From positions 186,001-250,000 of the forward strand of contig CBDCXJ010000023.1 in NCBI GenBank assembly GCA_965223695.1: DNA of 64,000 nucleotides, read 5' to 3'. The stretch comes from JAUVPB01 sp965223695 (GTDB lineage: Bacteria; Actinomycetota; Thermoleophilia; Gaiellales; Gaiellaceae). Each line of letters starts with the position of its first letter. Within the stretch, counting starts at the first letter, position 1. The position numbers were made by a program, and so were the translations under genes. Of the stretch, positions 8,636 to 17,002 are shown piece by piece. The notes below the pieces were generated by a model that was not told the DNA's origin, did no database searches, and saw nothing but the letters and a program-made list of their open reading frames with translations.

Positions 8636-9949
8636 GTGACGAGGGGGCGGCGGAATCTTCGACTCGCGTTGGTGTTCGCCGCCTGCTCGCTCGGCATCGT
8701 GTTTGCCCTCGCGGCGTGCGGCGGCGGCGACGATGCGGCGGCCCCGGCCGAGTCCCAGGTCGAAGCCTGCAACTTTCCGGCAATAGCGGAAGTCGCTCGT
8801 GCCGGTCTTCCCGAGGGGTTCTGTGCGTGGCAATGGGCTACCGACGTTCGCGTCCCGCGCGGGATCATCGTGGACGACAACGGTGATGTGCTGGTGCTCA
8901 CTCGAGGCGGCGACGCGGTCGTGCTGCTGCACGACGATGACGGGGATGGGGTCTCTGGCGCGGGCGAGCGGGTGGTCATGGCCAGCGAACCCGGGCTGAA
9001 TCACGGGCTCGCGCTCGATGGTGAGCATCTCTATGCGTCGAGCGAGTCGGCGGTGTTCCGCTGGGAATACCCGGGCGACCGGGTTCCTCTCGGAGACGCC
9101 GAGGTCGTCGTTGACAACATTCCCAGGGGCGGCAGCCACACGACACGCACCCTCCTCTTCGATGACGAGTTCCTCTACGTCAGCGTCGGTTCGAGGGGCA
9201 ACGTCGACAACGACTCCTCGCGGGCGCGCATCCGTCGCTTCGCGACGATCGACCTCGGCGGCTCGCCGCTCGACTTCGAGAACGGTGAGGTATTCGCAGA
9301 CGGGCTCCGCAACGAAGTCGGCCTCGCCGTCGACTCGCAGGGTCGTGTCTGGGGCGTCGAGAACGGGAGCGACGACCTCTTCCGCGCGGACTTCGACCCA
9401 CTCGACATCCACCAGGACAACCCGGCCGAGGAGCTGAACCTCTTTGCCGAGACGGGGCGCTCTTATGGCTACCCGTACTGCTGGTCGGAGTTCCTGCTCC
9501 CGGACGGCCGGGGGTTAGGGCCGGGCACGCAGTGGGCTCACCAGAGGTTCGTCAACGATGGGACACACACGGATGAGTGGTGTCGCGACGGCGAGAACGT
9601 CGTTCCGCCGGTCCTCTCCATGCAGGGCCACGCCGCTCCACTCGACCTCCTCTTTTACCCGGGCGGTTCCTTCCCCGACGACTTCACCGGTGACGCGATC
9701 GTGACCTTCCACGGCTCGTGGAACCGCACCGAGCCGACGGGCTACAGCGTCATGCGCATCCCCTTCGGAAGCGATGGGCTTCCCGCGGGGGACCCAGAGC
9801 CGCTGCTCGAGTACGTCGGCGATCTCACCGCTAACTTCGTCGCAGAGTGGTCGCATCGCCCAGTCGGCCTGACGACGACGCGGGGCGGCCGCCTGCTCGT
9901 CACCAGCGACGCATCGAGCGCCGTGCTGGCGATCGACCACCAACACTGA
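8636..9949 (+). CDS. Soluble aldose/sorbosone dehydrogenase-type lipoprotein
   Basis: A protein of about 437 residues with a type II signal peptide: basic N-terminus, hydrophobic core and lipobox LAAC at Cys28 when started at GTG 8636. The mature part is a six-bladed propeller of the glucose/sorbosone dehydrogenase family (blocks VPRGIIVDDNGDVLVL, NGSDDLFRADFDP, YPYCWSEF, DDFTGDAIVTFHGSWNRTEPTGY, VGLTTTRGGRLLVTSD). Such enzymes oxidise aldoses, often with PQQ, at the cell surface. The GTG start is a choice: the frame stays open upstream into the kinase gene, but the signal peptide begins naturally here. No ribosome-binding site is convincing. Confidence 0.82.
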   Translation: MTRGRRNLRLALVFAACSLGIVFALAACGGGDDAAAPAESQVEACNFPAIAEVARAGLPEGFCAWQWATDVRVPRGIIVDDNGDVLVLTRGGDAVVLLHDDDGDGVSGAGERVVMASEPGLNHGLALDGEHLYASSESAVFRWEYPGDRVPLGDAEVVVDNIPRGGSHTTRTLLFDDEFLYVSVGSRGNVDNDSSRARIRRFATIDLGGSPLDFENGEVFADGLRNEVGLAVDSQGRVWGVENGSDDLFRADFDPLDIHQDNPAEELNLFAETGRSYGYPYCWSEFLLPDGRGLGPGTQWAHQRFVNDGTHTDEWCRDGENVVPPVLSMQGHAAPLDLLFYPGGSFPDDFTGDAIVTFHGSWNRTEPTGYSVMRIPFGSDGLPAGDPEPLLEYVGDLTANFVAEWSHRPVGLTTTRGGRLLVTSDASSAVLAIDHQH

Positions 9950-9989
9950 GCGAGCGGCGCAAAGGTAGGACGCCAACGCTCGCGATTTC

Positions 9990-10018
9990 TTGACCGGCGG
10001 GTACGGCTCTGGTAGGAA
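9990..10018 (+). promoter_or_regulatory. Candidate promoter of the GntR/ABC operon
   Basis: TTGACC (9990-9995) and TAGGAA (10013-10018) are separated by 17 bp, a good sigma-70-type arrangement for a high-G+C organism. It lies immediately upstream of the palindromic operator candidate and 34 bp before the regulator start. Inferred from spacing and sequence only. Confidence 0.45.
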
Positions 10019-10022
10019 CCGG

Positions 10023-10048
10023 CCTGACAGGCAGTCAGGTTGTCTGAC
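10023..10048. promoter_or_regulatory. Candidate operator: overlapping inverted repeats
   Basis: Three half-sites alternate at about 10-bp spacing: CCTGAC (10023-10028), GTCAGG (10034-10039) and CTGAC (10044-10048), giving two overlapping palindromes. The right-hand core TTGTCTGACCT (10040-10050) is close to the TNGTNNNACNA pattern of FadR-type GntR operators. The site sits just after the putative -10 element and directly before the gntR start, a typical place for autorepression. Confidence 0.5.
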
Positions 10049-10051
10049 CTC

Positions 10052-10777
10052 ATGACCGTTTCGCCATTTCGGGCTGTCGAGCGCACCAGCGCAGCCGAGG
10101 CTGTGCGCGACCAGGTTGTGGGCTTGATCGAGCGTGGTGAGCTGCGCGTCGGCGAAAGACTGCCCTCAGAGAAGGAGCTCGCCCGGTCACTCTCGGTCAG
10201 CCGTACCGTCGTCCGCGAGGCGCTCGGCGGTCTGCGCGCGATCGGGATGATCACCTCACAGCCCGGTCGGGGCAGCTTCGTCGCCTCGGATCGGGCGACG
10301 CAGCCGCTCCTGCTGGGGCGCTGTACGCCGACCGAGCTCCACGAGGTGCGGCTGCACCTCGAAGTGCGCGGCGCCGGCCTCGCCGCCGAGCGCTGCAGCC
10401 CAGAGAGCGCGACACAGCTGCGTGAGCTCGTCGAGGCGATGGAGGCCGAGCGCAACCCGCGGACCTGGGTACGCCTCGACGCCGAGTTTCACGTCACCCT
10501 CGCCGAGGCAACACAGAACGGTCTTCAGGCGCAGCTCGTCGAAGGTCTGCGCGAGCTGCATGTCGAGCTCTCGACCGCGGCCATCGAACGCGACGGGCGT
10601 CGCGCCGAGGCCGAGCGCGAGCACCGAGCGATCTGCGAGGCGGTCTGCGCCCGCGAAGAGCTTGCGGCCGAGCAGGCGATGCGCGAACACATCGTCAACG
10701 GCTGTCGGATCTGGACGGCGCTGGCTGAGCGCACCGATATGCCACAGACCGTCGGCCGGGAGGCCGAGACTCGGTGA
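10052..10777 (+). CDS. GntR-family (FadR/FCD subfamily) transcriptional regulator
   Basis: A 241-residue regulator. Residues about 8-75 form the GntR winged helix-turn-helix (ERLPSEKELARSLSVSRTVV, then the wing QPGRGSFVAS), and residues about 90-225 form an all-helical FCD ligand domain (LHEVRLHLEVRGAGLAAE, RLDAEFHVTLAEAT, EHRAICEAV, with His at metal-ligand positions). An in-frame TTG at 10040 is possible, but ATG 10052 leaves the palindromic operator outside the gene. Its stop overlaps the next start by 4 bp, so it probably controls the whole downstream transport and catabolic operon in response to the imported compound or an acidic intermediate. Confidence 0.92.
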   Translation: MTVSPFRAVERTSAAEAVRDQVVGLIERGELRVGERLPSEKELARSLSVSRTVVREALGGLRAIGMITSQPGRGSFVASDRATQPLLLGRCTPTELHEVRLHLEVRGAGLAAERCSPESATQLRELVEAMEAERNPRTWVRLDAEFHVTLAEATQNGLQAQLVEGLRELHVELSTAAIERDGRRAEAEREHRAICEAVCAREELAAEQAMREHIVNGCRIWTALAERTDMPQTVGREAETR

Positions 10778-11802
10778 GCGAGCCCGAACGGCGCGACGAC
10801 TTCGATGGCGCGCAGCTCGCCGGGGCTCCCGGCGGCGTGGCTACGACAACCTCGCTTCCCTTCGTCTTCCGTCTGATCGAGCTCCGCCACGCGCTCGGCG
10901 TCTGGATCGGGCTGGTCGGGCTCGTCATCGTCGTCGCCGCACTCGAGCCGAACCTGATCGAGCCCGAAGGACTGCGGCTCCTGTTCCGGCAGGTCAGCGT
11001 CATCGGTGTGCTCGCGATCGGCCAGACCGTCGTCATGCTCACTGCCGGCATCGATCTCTCGGTCGGTTCGGTGGTTGCCGTCGTCAACTGGGTCGCGGCG
11101 AGCCTGCTGGTCGGCTCAGACGGCAACAACATCAAGGTCATCCCGCTCTGCCTCGGCATCGGCGCATTCGTGGGGCTGATCAACGGCGTCGGCGTTGCCA
11201 AGCTCCGCGCACCGCCGTTCGTGATGACGCTCGGGATGCTGTTCGTCGTGGTCGCCGCGGGGCGCTGGTGGACGGGCGGCGTCCCGAGCGGCGACGCGAG
11301 CGACTTCGTGATCGAGCTCGGGCAGGGTCAGTGGGGTTGGGTGCCGATTCCCTTCGTCATTCTCCTCTGCGTCGCGCTGCTCGTCTACGTGGCGCTCAAG
11401 TTCACGCCGTACGGCCGCCGCGTCTACGCAATTGGCACTAACCCCCGGGCCGCGTTCCTCACCGGTGTCAACGTCGACCGCGTGCTGATCATGAGCTACG
11501 TGCTCTGCGGGCTGACGGCTGCGCTCGGCGGGTTGATGCTGACGGGGTTCATCAGCTTCGGCGCTACGACGGCCGGCCAGAACTTCGAGCTCCAGTCAAT
11601 CGCCGCGGTGGTGATCGGCGGCACGATCCTGGCCGGCGGGCGAGGCAGCGTGCTGGGAACGGTCGGCGGCGTTGTCTTCCTCGGTCTGCTCTTCAACCTG
11701 CTCGTCGTGTCGGATATCGCGCAGTCCGGGCGCTTTCTCGCCCAGGGCTTCGCGCTGATCATCGCGGCGGCGCTCTACTCGCGTCTGTCGCGAAGGAGGT
11801 GA
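10774..11802 (+). CDS. Sugar ABC transporter permease (RbsC type), copy 1
   Basis: A 342-residue inner-membrane permease of the ribose/xylose family. About eight to ten hydrophobic segments are visible, with the family block GQTVVMLTAGIDLSVGSVVA at about residues 82-101 and GTNPRAAFLTGVNVDR (EAA-like coupling loop) in the second half. It starts at GTG 10774, overlapping the regulator stop by 4 bp. The operon holds a second permease of the same family (14733-15839), so the transporter probably uses a heterodimeric membrane domain. Confidence 0.9.
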   Translation: MSEPERRDDFDGAQLAGAPGGVATTTSLPFVFRLIELRHALGVWIGLVGLVIVVAALEPNLIEPEGLRLLFRQVSVIGVLAIGQTVVMLTAGIDLSVGSVVAVVNWVAASLLVGSDGNNIKVIPLCLGIGAFVGLINGVGVAKLRAPPFVMTLGMLFVVVAAGRWWTGGVPSGDASDFVIELGQGQWGWVPIPFVILLCVALLVYVALKFTPYGRRVYAIGTNPRAAFLTGVNVDRVLIMSYVLCGLTAALGGLMLTGFISFGATTAGQNFELQSIAAVVIGGTILAGGRGSVLGTVGGVVFLGLLFNLLVVSDIAQSGRFLAQGFALIIAAALYSRLSRRR

Positions 11803-11904
11803 CGCCCGGCGCTCGACTGTCACGCGTACGACGACCCTGAACGGCCACCCACGAGTGCGCGCGACAGAACACCGCGCGCGAGTGACAAAGCCAACAAGGA
11901 GGAA

Positions 11905-11919
11905 CCCCCCCCCCCCCCC
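11905..11919 (+). repeat. C15 homopolymer between ribosome-binding site and start codon
   Basis: Fifteen consecutive cytosines separate a strong AAGGAGGAA (11896-11904) from the TTG start at 11920. The spacing from the Shine-Dalgarno core to the start is about 17 nt, longer than normal. The tract length would set translation efficiency of the binding-protein gene. It may be biological (slipped-strand variation) or a consensus artefact. Confidence 0.75.
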
Positions 11920-13134
11920 TTGAAACCTAGACAGTGGATACAAGCCGATGGGCGGCGCCGCGGGGCACTGCTTCTCGCGCTCTGCCTCGCAATCGCATTC
12001 GGCGTTGCCGCTTGCGGCGGTGACGACAGCGCAGAACCAGCACCGCCAGCGCCGGCCTCGAGCGGAGACTCCGACGCCGACTCGGCCCGGGCGAAGGTGA
12101 TGGAGACGCTCTCGGGGCTCCTCGCACTCGAGGGCTCAGCCGACGTGCGCTCCGACTGGCCGGTCATCAACGAGTCGAGCTGCTACCCGGCCGCACAGGT
12201 CACCGACCGCCCGCTCGTGGTTGGCTACGCCTACGCCGAGCGCGGCAACACCTGGCAGGTGCAGAACGGCGACGGCGGCACCTGGTTCCTCGAGAACCAT
12301 CCCGACGTTGGCGAGGTCATCTCGCTCGACGGCGAGCAGAACCCTGACAAGCAGATCGCCGACGTCCAGAGCCTGATCTCGCAGGAAGTCGACCTGATCG
12401 TGCTCAACCCGGCGACGACAGCCGTCAGCCCGGCGGCGCAGCAGGCCTGTGACGCGGGCATTCCGGTCGTCGTCTACGACCGCTTCGTCGAGGCAGACAC
12501 CGACGTGACCGCGACGCTGTATGCCGACGAGATCCAGGACGGCTACAACGGCGGCAAGGCGATCGTCGACGAGCTCGGCGGCGAGGGCAAGGTCGTAATC
12601 CTCGGCGGCATCCCGGGCATCGGCGTGACCGAGGACCGCATGGAAGGCGCCAGGATCGCGTTCGCCGAGGCGTCCGGCATCGAGGTCATCGCCGAGGGCT
12701 TCTCTAACTACGACCCGGCGACGGGTCGCCAGGTGGTCGAGGAGTGGCTGCTGGCGTTCGATCAGATCGACGCGATCTGGTCTGACTCCGGTCTGCAGGC
12801 CACGGGCGCCGTCGAGGCGCTCCAGGAAGCCGGCCGACTCGACGAGGTCAAGATGATCGCGGGCGGCCAGTTCAACCGCTACCTGCGCATGTGGAGTGAG
12901 ATCGGCTTCAAGGGCTACGGCTCGACGATCTCCTCCGACGTGGGCATGCTGGCAGCTCAGCTCGGCATCGACATCGTCCGCGGGCGCGTCTCGCCCCAGG
13001 CAAACGTGCCGGGCCCGCTCGTCGTGATTACGCAGGACACGCTGGATCAGTACTACCGGGCCGACCTGCCCGACGAGTACTGGGCATCGGATCACCTGCC
13101 CGACTCCGTCTTGCGGGAGATCTACCCCGGCTAG
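11920..13134 (+). CDS. Sugar ABC transporter substrate-binding lipoprotein
   Basis: A 404-residue periplasmic-binding-protein-like lipoprotein. Residues 12-31 are the signal peptide with lipobox VAAC (Cys32), followed by an acidic Ala/Pro/Ser linker. The mature protein has the two-lobe ribose-binding fold (EVDLIVLNPATTAVSPAAQQ, GIPVVVYDRF, GGKAIVDELGGEGKVVILGG, IDAIWSDSGLQATGAVEAL). It delivers substrate to the permeases encoded either side of it. The only usable in-frame start is TTG 11920, placed directly after the C15 tract; no ATG or GTG precedes the signal peptide in frame. Confidence 0.9.
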   Translation: MKPRQWIQADGRRRGALLLALCLAIAFGVAACGGDDSAEPAPPAPASSGDSDADSARAKVMETLSGLLALEGSADVRSDWPVINESSCYPAAQVTDRPLVVGYAYAERGNTWQVQNGDGGTWFLENHPDVGEVISLDGEQNPDKQIADVQSLISQEVDLIVLNPATTAVSPAAQQACDAGIPVVVYDRFVEADTDVTATLYADEIQDGYNGGKAIVDELGGEGKVVILGGIPGIGVTEDRMEGARIAFAEASGIEVIAEGFSNYDPATGRQVVEEWLLAFDQIDAIWSDSGLQATGAVEALQEAGRLDEVKMIAGGQFNRYLRMWSEIGFKGYGSTISSDVGMLAAQLGIDIVRGRVSPQANVPGPLVVITQDTLDQYYRADLPDEYWASDHLPDSVLREIYPG

Positions 13135-13206
13135 ACGACGCGCCAACCACGCGCCCGTGGGATCGGCTTGAGGGCCGATCCTGCGGGCGCCCGGCGCCTC
13201 CCCACG

Positions 13207-14736
13207 GTGAGCAGCCCCCAAGTCCCTACCTCGAGCCCCGCTGACACCCCACCCGGTGGCGAGCTGCTCGAGTTCCGCGACGTGACGAAGACCTTCGGTC
13301 CCGTCGTCGCCCTTGACCGGGTCTCTTTCGACGTGGTTGGCGGGACGATCCACGGAGTGGTCGGCCAGAACGGCGCGGGCAAGTCGACGCTGATGCGAAT
13401 CCTGGCGGGCGCCTTCCGGGAGGACGGGGGAACGGTCCGGCTCGACGGCGCTGAGCTCCAGCTCCGCAGCCCCGACCACGCGCGCCGCCTGGGCATCCGG
13501 ATCATCCACCAGGAGCTCACGCTCGTGCCGATGCTGAGCGTCGCGGAGAACATCTCGCTCGGGATCGAGCCTCGCACCGCCCGGCGCACGCTGGATCGAC
13601 GCGCGATGCGCCGGCGCGCCCGCGAGCTGCTGGCGCTGCTCGGCCACGGCGAGGAGTTCAGCGTCGACCGCAAGACCGAGACGCTGAACATCGGCCAGCA
13701 ACAGATCGTCGAAATCGCGAAGGCGCTCGCCTGGGAGGCGAACATCCTGATCCTCGACGAGCCGACGGCGGCGCTCGAGCTCCAGGACACGGAGCGACTG
13801 TTTGACGTGCTACGGCGCTTTCGCGAGCAGAACGGAACCGCGCTGTACGTCTCGCACCGCCTCGACGAGCTATTCGAGATCTGCGACCGCGTGACCGTGC
13901 TCCGCGACGGCCGCCTCGTCGGCACGAACTCGATCGCCGAGACCGACAAGGGCCAGATCATCCAGATGATGATCGGGCAGCCGCTGACCGAGATGTTTCC
14001 CGACCGCGTCTCGGACGGCGATCCGGCTGCGGTGCTCGAAGTGACAGACCTGAACGCGCCCGGCCTGCACTTGGTCAGCTTCGTGGCGCGCGCCGGACGC
14101 ATCCTCGGCATCGTTGGCCTCGAGGGCTCGGGTATCCGCGACGTCGGCAAGGTACTGATCGGCGACCGGCCGGTCTCGTCCGGACAGATCGCGATCAACG
14201 GCGCCGACCGGGCGCTCGTCAGCCCGCGCGCTGCGCGCTCTGCCGGCATCGTCTACCTGAGCGCTGACCGCAAGGCCGAGGGGCTCTTCTCGATTCTGCC
14301 GCTCGCGCAGAACGTCGCGATCGGGACGCTGGCCGACCGGCTGCAGGGCATTCTCATCGACCGCGGCGCCGAGCGACGCCTCGTCGCAGCAAGCATCGAC
14401 CAGCTGAGGATTCAGACGTCAGGGCCGAGGCAGGAAGTTCAGTACCTGAGCGGCGGCAACCAGCAGAAGGTGCTCATGGCCCGCTCGCTCGCAGCGCGGC
14501 CCGTGGTCTTCGTGCTCGAGGAGCCGACGCGCGGCATCGACATCGGGGCAAAGGCCGAGATCTATGCGCTCGTCCGGGAGCTTGCCAACCAGGGTGCCGC
14601 CGTCGTCGTCATCTCGAACGACATGCCCGAGGTGATCGGCCTCGCCGACGAGATCGTGGCGATGTTCGAGGGAGCCGTCAGCGCGACCCTTCCCGGCGGG
14701 ACAACAGAGGAAGAGGTGCTCTCGCACATCGCGTGA
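13207..14736 (+). CDS. Sugar ABC transporter ATP-binding protein (RbsA/MglA type)
   Basis: A tandem ATPase of about 509 residues. The first half has a full Walker A (GQNGAGKST), the signature variant LNIGQQQIVEIAKAL and Walker B ILILDEPTAAL. The second half has a degenerate Walker A (GLEGSGIRDVG), signature YLSGGNQQKVLMARSL and VFVLEEPTRGIDIGAKAE. That asymmetry is normal for RbsA/MglA/XylG. GTG 13207 was chosen as start because the length then matches the family; TTG 13168 adds 13 residues. The stop overlaps the start of the second permease. It energises the importer built from the neighbouring genes. Confidence 0.92.
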   Translation: MSSPQVPTSSPADTPPGGELLEFRDVTKTFGPVVALDRVSFDVVGGTIHGVVGQNGAGKSTLMRILAGAFREDGGTVRLDGAELQLRSPDHARRLGIRIIHQELTLVPMLSVAENISLGIEPRTARRTLDRRAMRRRARELLALLGHGEEFSVDRKTETLNIGQQQIVEIAKALAWEANILILDEPTAALELQDTERLFDVLRRFREQNGTALYVSHRLDELFEICDRVTVLRDGRLVGTNSIAETDKGQIIQMMIGQPLTEMFPDRVSDGDPAAVLEVTDLNAPGLHLVSFVARAGRILGIVGLEGSGIRDVGKVLIGDRPVSSGQIAINGADRALVSPRAARSAGIVYLSADRKAEGLFSILPLAQNVAIGTLADRLQGILIDRGAERRLVAASIDQLRIQTSGPRQEVQYLSGGNQQKVLMARSLAARPVVFVLEEPTRGIDIGAKAEIYALVRELANQGAAVVVISNDMPEVIGLADEIVAMFEGAVSATLPGGTTEEEVLSHIA

Positions 14737-15839
14737 TGTCGGTCGCACCCCAGACACTTCGCGGGCCGCTGGCCCTTCCACCCTGGCTCTCGGGGAAGCG
14801 CGACCTGCTGGTCGTCTATGGCGCGCTCGCCGTGCTCGTGATCGTCGCAGCCGCGATCGAGCCCCTCTTCCGCACCCAGTTCAACATCGAGAGCCTGTTC
14901 GGCGCGACCCTCGCGCTCGGGCTGGTTGCGATCGGGCAGACGTTCGTCGTCCTTACGGGCGGTATCGACCTCTCGGTCGGCTCGACGATGAGCCTCATCA
15001 CAATCGTCACCGCCGTCTATATGAACGGCGAGAACTCGAACCTCGCGGCGGCCATCTTCATCGCGATCGGGGTGGGCGCCGCGATCGGGCTGTTCAACGG
15101 GCTGGCCGTCGCCGGCCTTGGCATCGAGCCGATCGTGGCCACACTCGGCAGCCTTTCGATCGTTCAGGGCCTGGCGCTCTGGCGTAGCTCCGCGCCTACC
15201 GGCGACTCCTCACCGGCGCTCGAGTCGGTGATCTACAAGACGGTCGATGTCATCCCACGCTCGGCGCTCGCGCTCGCCGGAGCGTTCGCGCTCGGGCTCT
15301 TCATCTTGCGGCGCACACGCTACGGCCTGCACATCTACGCGCTCGGCGGCGCCGAGGAGTCGGCTCGCCTCTCGGGCGTGCCGACCTTTCGGATCAAGAC
15401 GAGCGCCTACATGGCCTGTGGCATCTTCTCGGCCCTCGCCGGGCTCGCACTCGCCGGGCGACTCGGGCAGGGCGATCCGGTCGCCGGACAGTTCTTCCTC
15501 TTGACCTCGGTCGCCGCGGTGGCAATCGGCGGCACGAGCCTCTTCGGTGGGCGCGGCGGATTGGCCGGGACGCTCGGCGGCGTGCTGATCCTCACCGTCC
15601 TGAACAACGTGCTCACACTCCAGGGCGTCGGCACGTACCCAAAGAACGTCACCACCGGCTTGCTGATAATCACGGTCGTGATTCTCTTCTCGGCGGGGCT
15701 CCGGAGCCGGAGGCCCCGGCGTGAGGCGGCGAGGGCCGCACCGCCCGGTGGGACAGCACCCGTCCAGCCCGGGACTGATCCGGGACAATCCGGGACGTCA
15801 TCTGGGCTCTCACCGCCCCCCACGGGCCCTTCCCGATGA
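14733..15839 (+). CDS. Sugar ABC transporter permease (RbsC type), copy 2
   Basis: A 368-residue permease of the same family as the 10774 gene, with the conserved GQTFVVLTGGIDLSVGSTMS block and the second-half VAIGGTSLFGGRGGLAGTLGG. It ends in a Pro/Gly/Thr-rich cytoplasmic tail of about 40 residues. The start is GTG 14733 or ATG 14736; GTG gives the 4-bp overlap seen elsewhere in the operon. With copy 1 it probably forms a heterodimeric channel. Its stop overlaps the next start by 4 bp, directly coupling transport to catabolism. Confidence 0.9.
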   Translation: MMSVAPQTLRGPLALPPWLSGKRDLLVVYGALAVLVIVAAAIEPLFRTQFNIESLFGATLALGLVAIGQTFVVLTGGIDLSVGSTMSLITIVTAVYMNGENSNLAAAIFIAIGVGAAIGLFNGLAVAGLGIEPIVATLGSLSIVQGLALWRSSAPTGDSSPALESVIYKTVDVIPRSALALAGAFALGLFILRRTRYGLHIYALGGAEESARLSGVPTFRIKTSAYMACGIFSALAGLALAGRLGQGDPVAGQFFLLTSVAAVAIGGTSLFGGRGGLAGTLGGVLILTVLNNVLTLQGVGTYPKNVTTGLLIITVVILFSAGLRSRRPRREAARAAPPGGTAPVQPGTDPGQSGTSSGLSPPPTGPSR

Positions 15840-17002
15840 GAATCGTCGACATCCGCGAGGACGCGGTCTCGATCCGCTCCGAGATCTCGAACGCCTTCAT
15901 TTCGTTCGCGGAGATGGACGCGTCGATCGTTGCGCTCGTCACCGATGTCGTACGCGACGGAAAGCCGGTTGTCGGCTACGGCTTCAACTCAAACGGCCGC
16001 TATGCGCAGCGCTCGATCCTCCAGTCGCGCGTGATTCCACGGTTGCTCGCCGCCGAGCCCGAGTCGCTGCTCAACGACGCGGGCGACAACTTCGACCCCC
16101 ACCGAGTGTGGGCGACGATGATGCGAAACGAGAAGCCGGGCGGGCACGGTGAGCGCTCGGTCGCGGTCGGCATCGTCGACATGGCGACCTGGGACGCGGT
16201 CGCCAAGATCGAGAAGAAACCGCTGTATCGCTTGCTGGCCGAGCGCCATGGCACTGGCTCGGTCGAGGAGCGCCCGTTCGTCTATGCGGCTGGCGGCTAC
16301 TACTACCCCGGCAAGGGGCTCGAGTCGCTGCAGGAAGAGATGCGGGGCTACCTGGAGCTCGGATACACGGTCGTCAAGATGAAGATCGGCGGCGCCTCGC
16401 TCGACGAGGACCGCGCTCGGATCGAGGCCGTGCTCGAGCTGGTCGGGTCGGGCGCGAGCCTGGCCGTCGACGCGAACGGGCGCTTCGACCTCAAAACCGC
16501 GACCGCGTACGGCGAAGCGCTTGCCGACTACGGGCTCTTCTGGTTCGAGGAGCCCGGCGACCCGCTCGACTTCGAGCTCCAGGCCCGGCTCGCCGAGCGC
16601 TACGAGCCGGCGCTCGCGACCGGCGAGAACCTGTTTTCGCACCAGGACGCGCGCAATCTGCTGCGCTACGGCGGCATGCGCCCCGACCGCGACTTCCTCC
16701 AGTTCGACCCGGTACTCGCCTACGGGCTCGTCGAGTACTTGCGGATCCTCGAGGTCGTCGAAGCGCACGGCTGGTCGCCGGCGCGCTGTATCCCGCACGG
16801 CGGACACCAGTTCGCGCTCCACCTCGCGGCCGGTCTGCGTCTAGCGGGCAACGAGTCCTACCCCGGCGTGTTCCAGCCGATTGGCGGCTTTGCCGACGCG
16901 ATCCCCGTCGAGAACGGCCGCGTCACCTTGACGGAGTCGCCCGGGATCGGGATCGAGGAGAAGGCGAACCTTTACGCAGTCTTCGAGGAGTTGATGAGAT
17001 GA
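15836..17002 (+). CDS. Enolase-superfamily acid-sugar dehydratase, D-tartrate dehydratase-like
   Basis: A 388-residue member of the mandelate racemase group of the enolase superfamily. Metal ligands are D212 (VDANG), E238 (WFEEP) and E264 (TGENL); the bases are K183 in VKMKIGG and H321 in PHGGHQ. From memory the spacing and many blocks (VGYGFNSNGRY, NEKPGGHGERSVAVG, YAAGGYYYPGKG, SHQDARNLLRYGGMRPDRD) match the characterised D-tartrate dehydratase of Bradyrhizobium, which makes oxaloacetate. Proton abstraction alpha to a carboxylate is certain for the family; the tartrate substrate is a strong inference. It is translationally coupled on both sides. Confidence 0.88.
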   Translation: MRIVDIREDAVSIRSEISNAFISFAEMDASIVALVTDVVRDGKPVVGYGFNSNGRYAQRSILQSRVIPRLLAAEPESLLNDAGDNFDPHRVWATMMRNEKPGGHGERSVAVGIVDMATWDAVAKIEKKPLYRLLAERHGTGSVEERPFVYAAGGYYYPGKGLESLQEEMRGYLELGYTVVKMKIGGASLDEDRARIEAVLELVGSGASLAVDANGRFDLKTATAYGEALADYGLFWFEEPGDPLDFELQARLAERYEPALATGENLFSHQDARNLLRYGGMRPDRDFLQFDPVLAYGLVEYLRILEVVEAHGWSPARCIPHGGHQFALHLAAGLRLAGNESYPGVFQPIGGFADAIPVENGRVTLTESPGIGIEEKANLYAVFEELMR

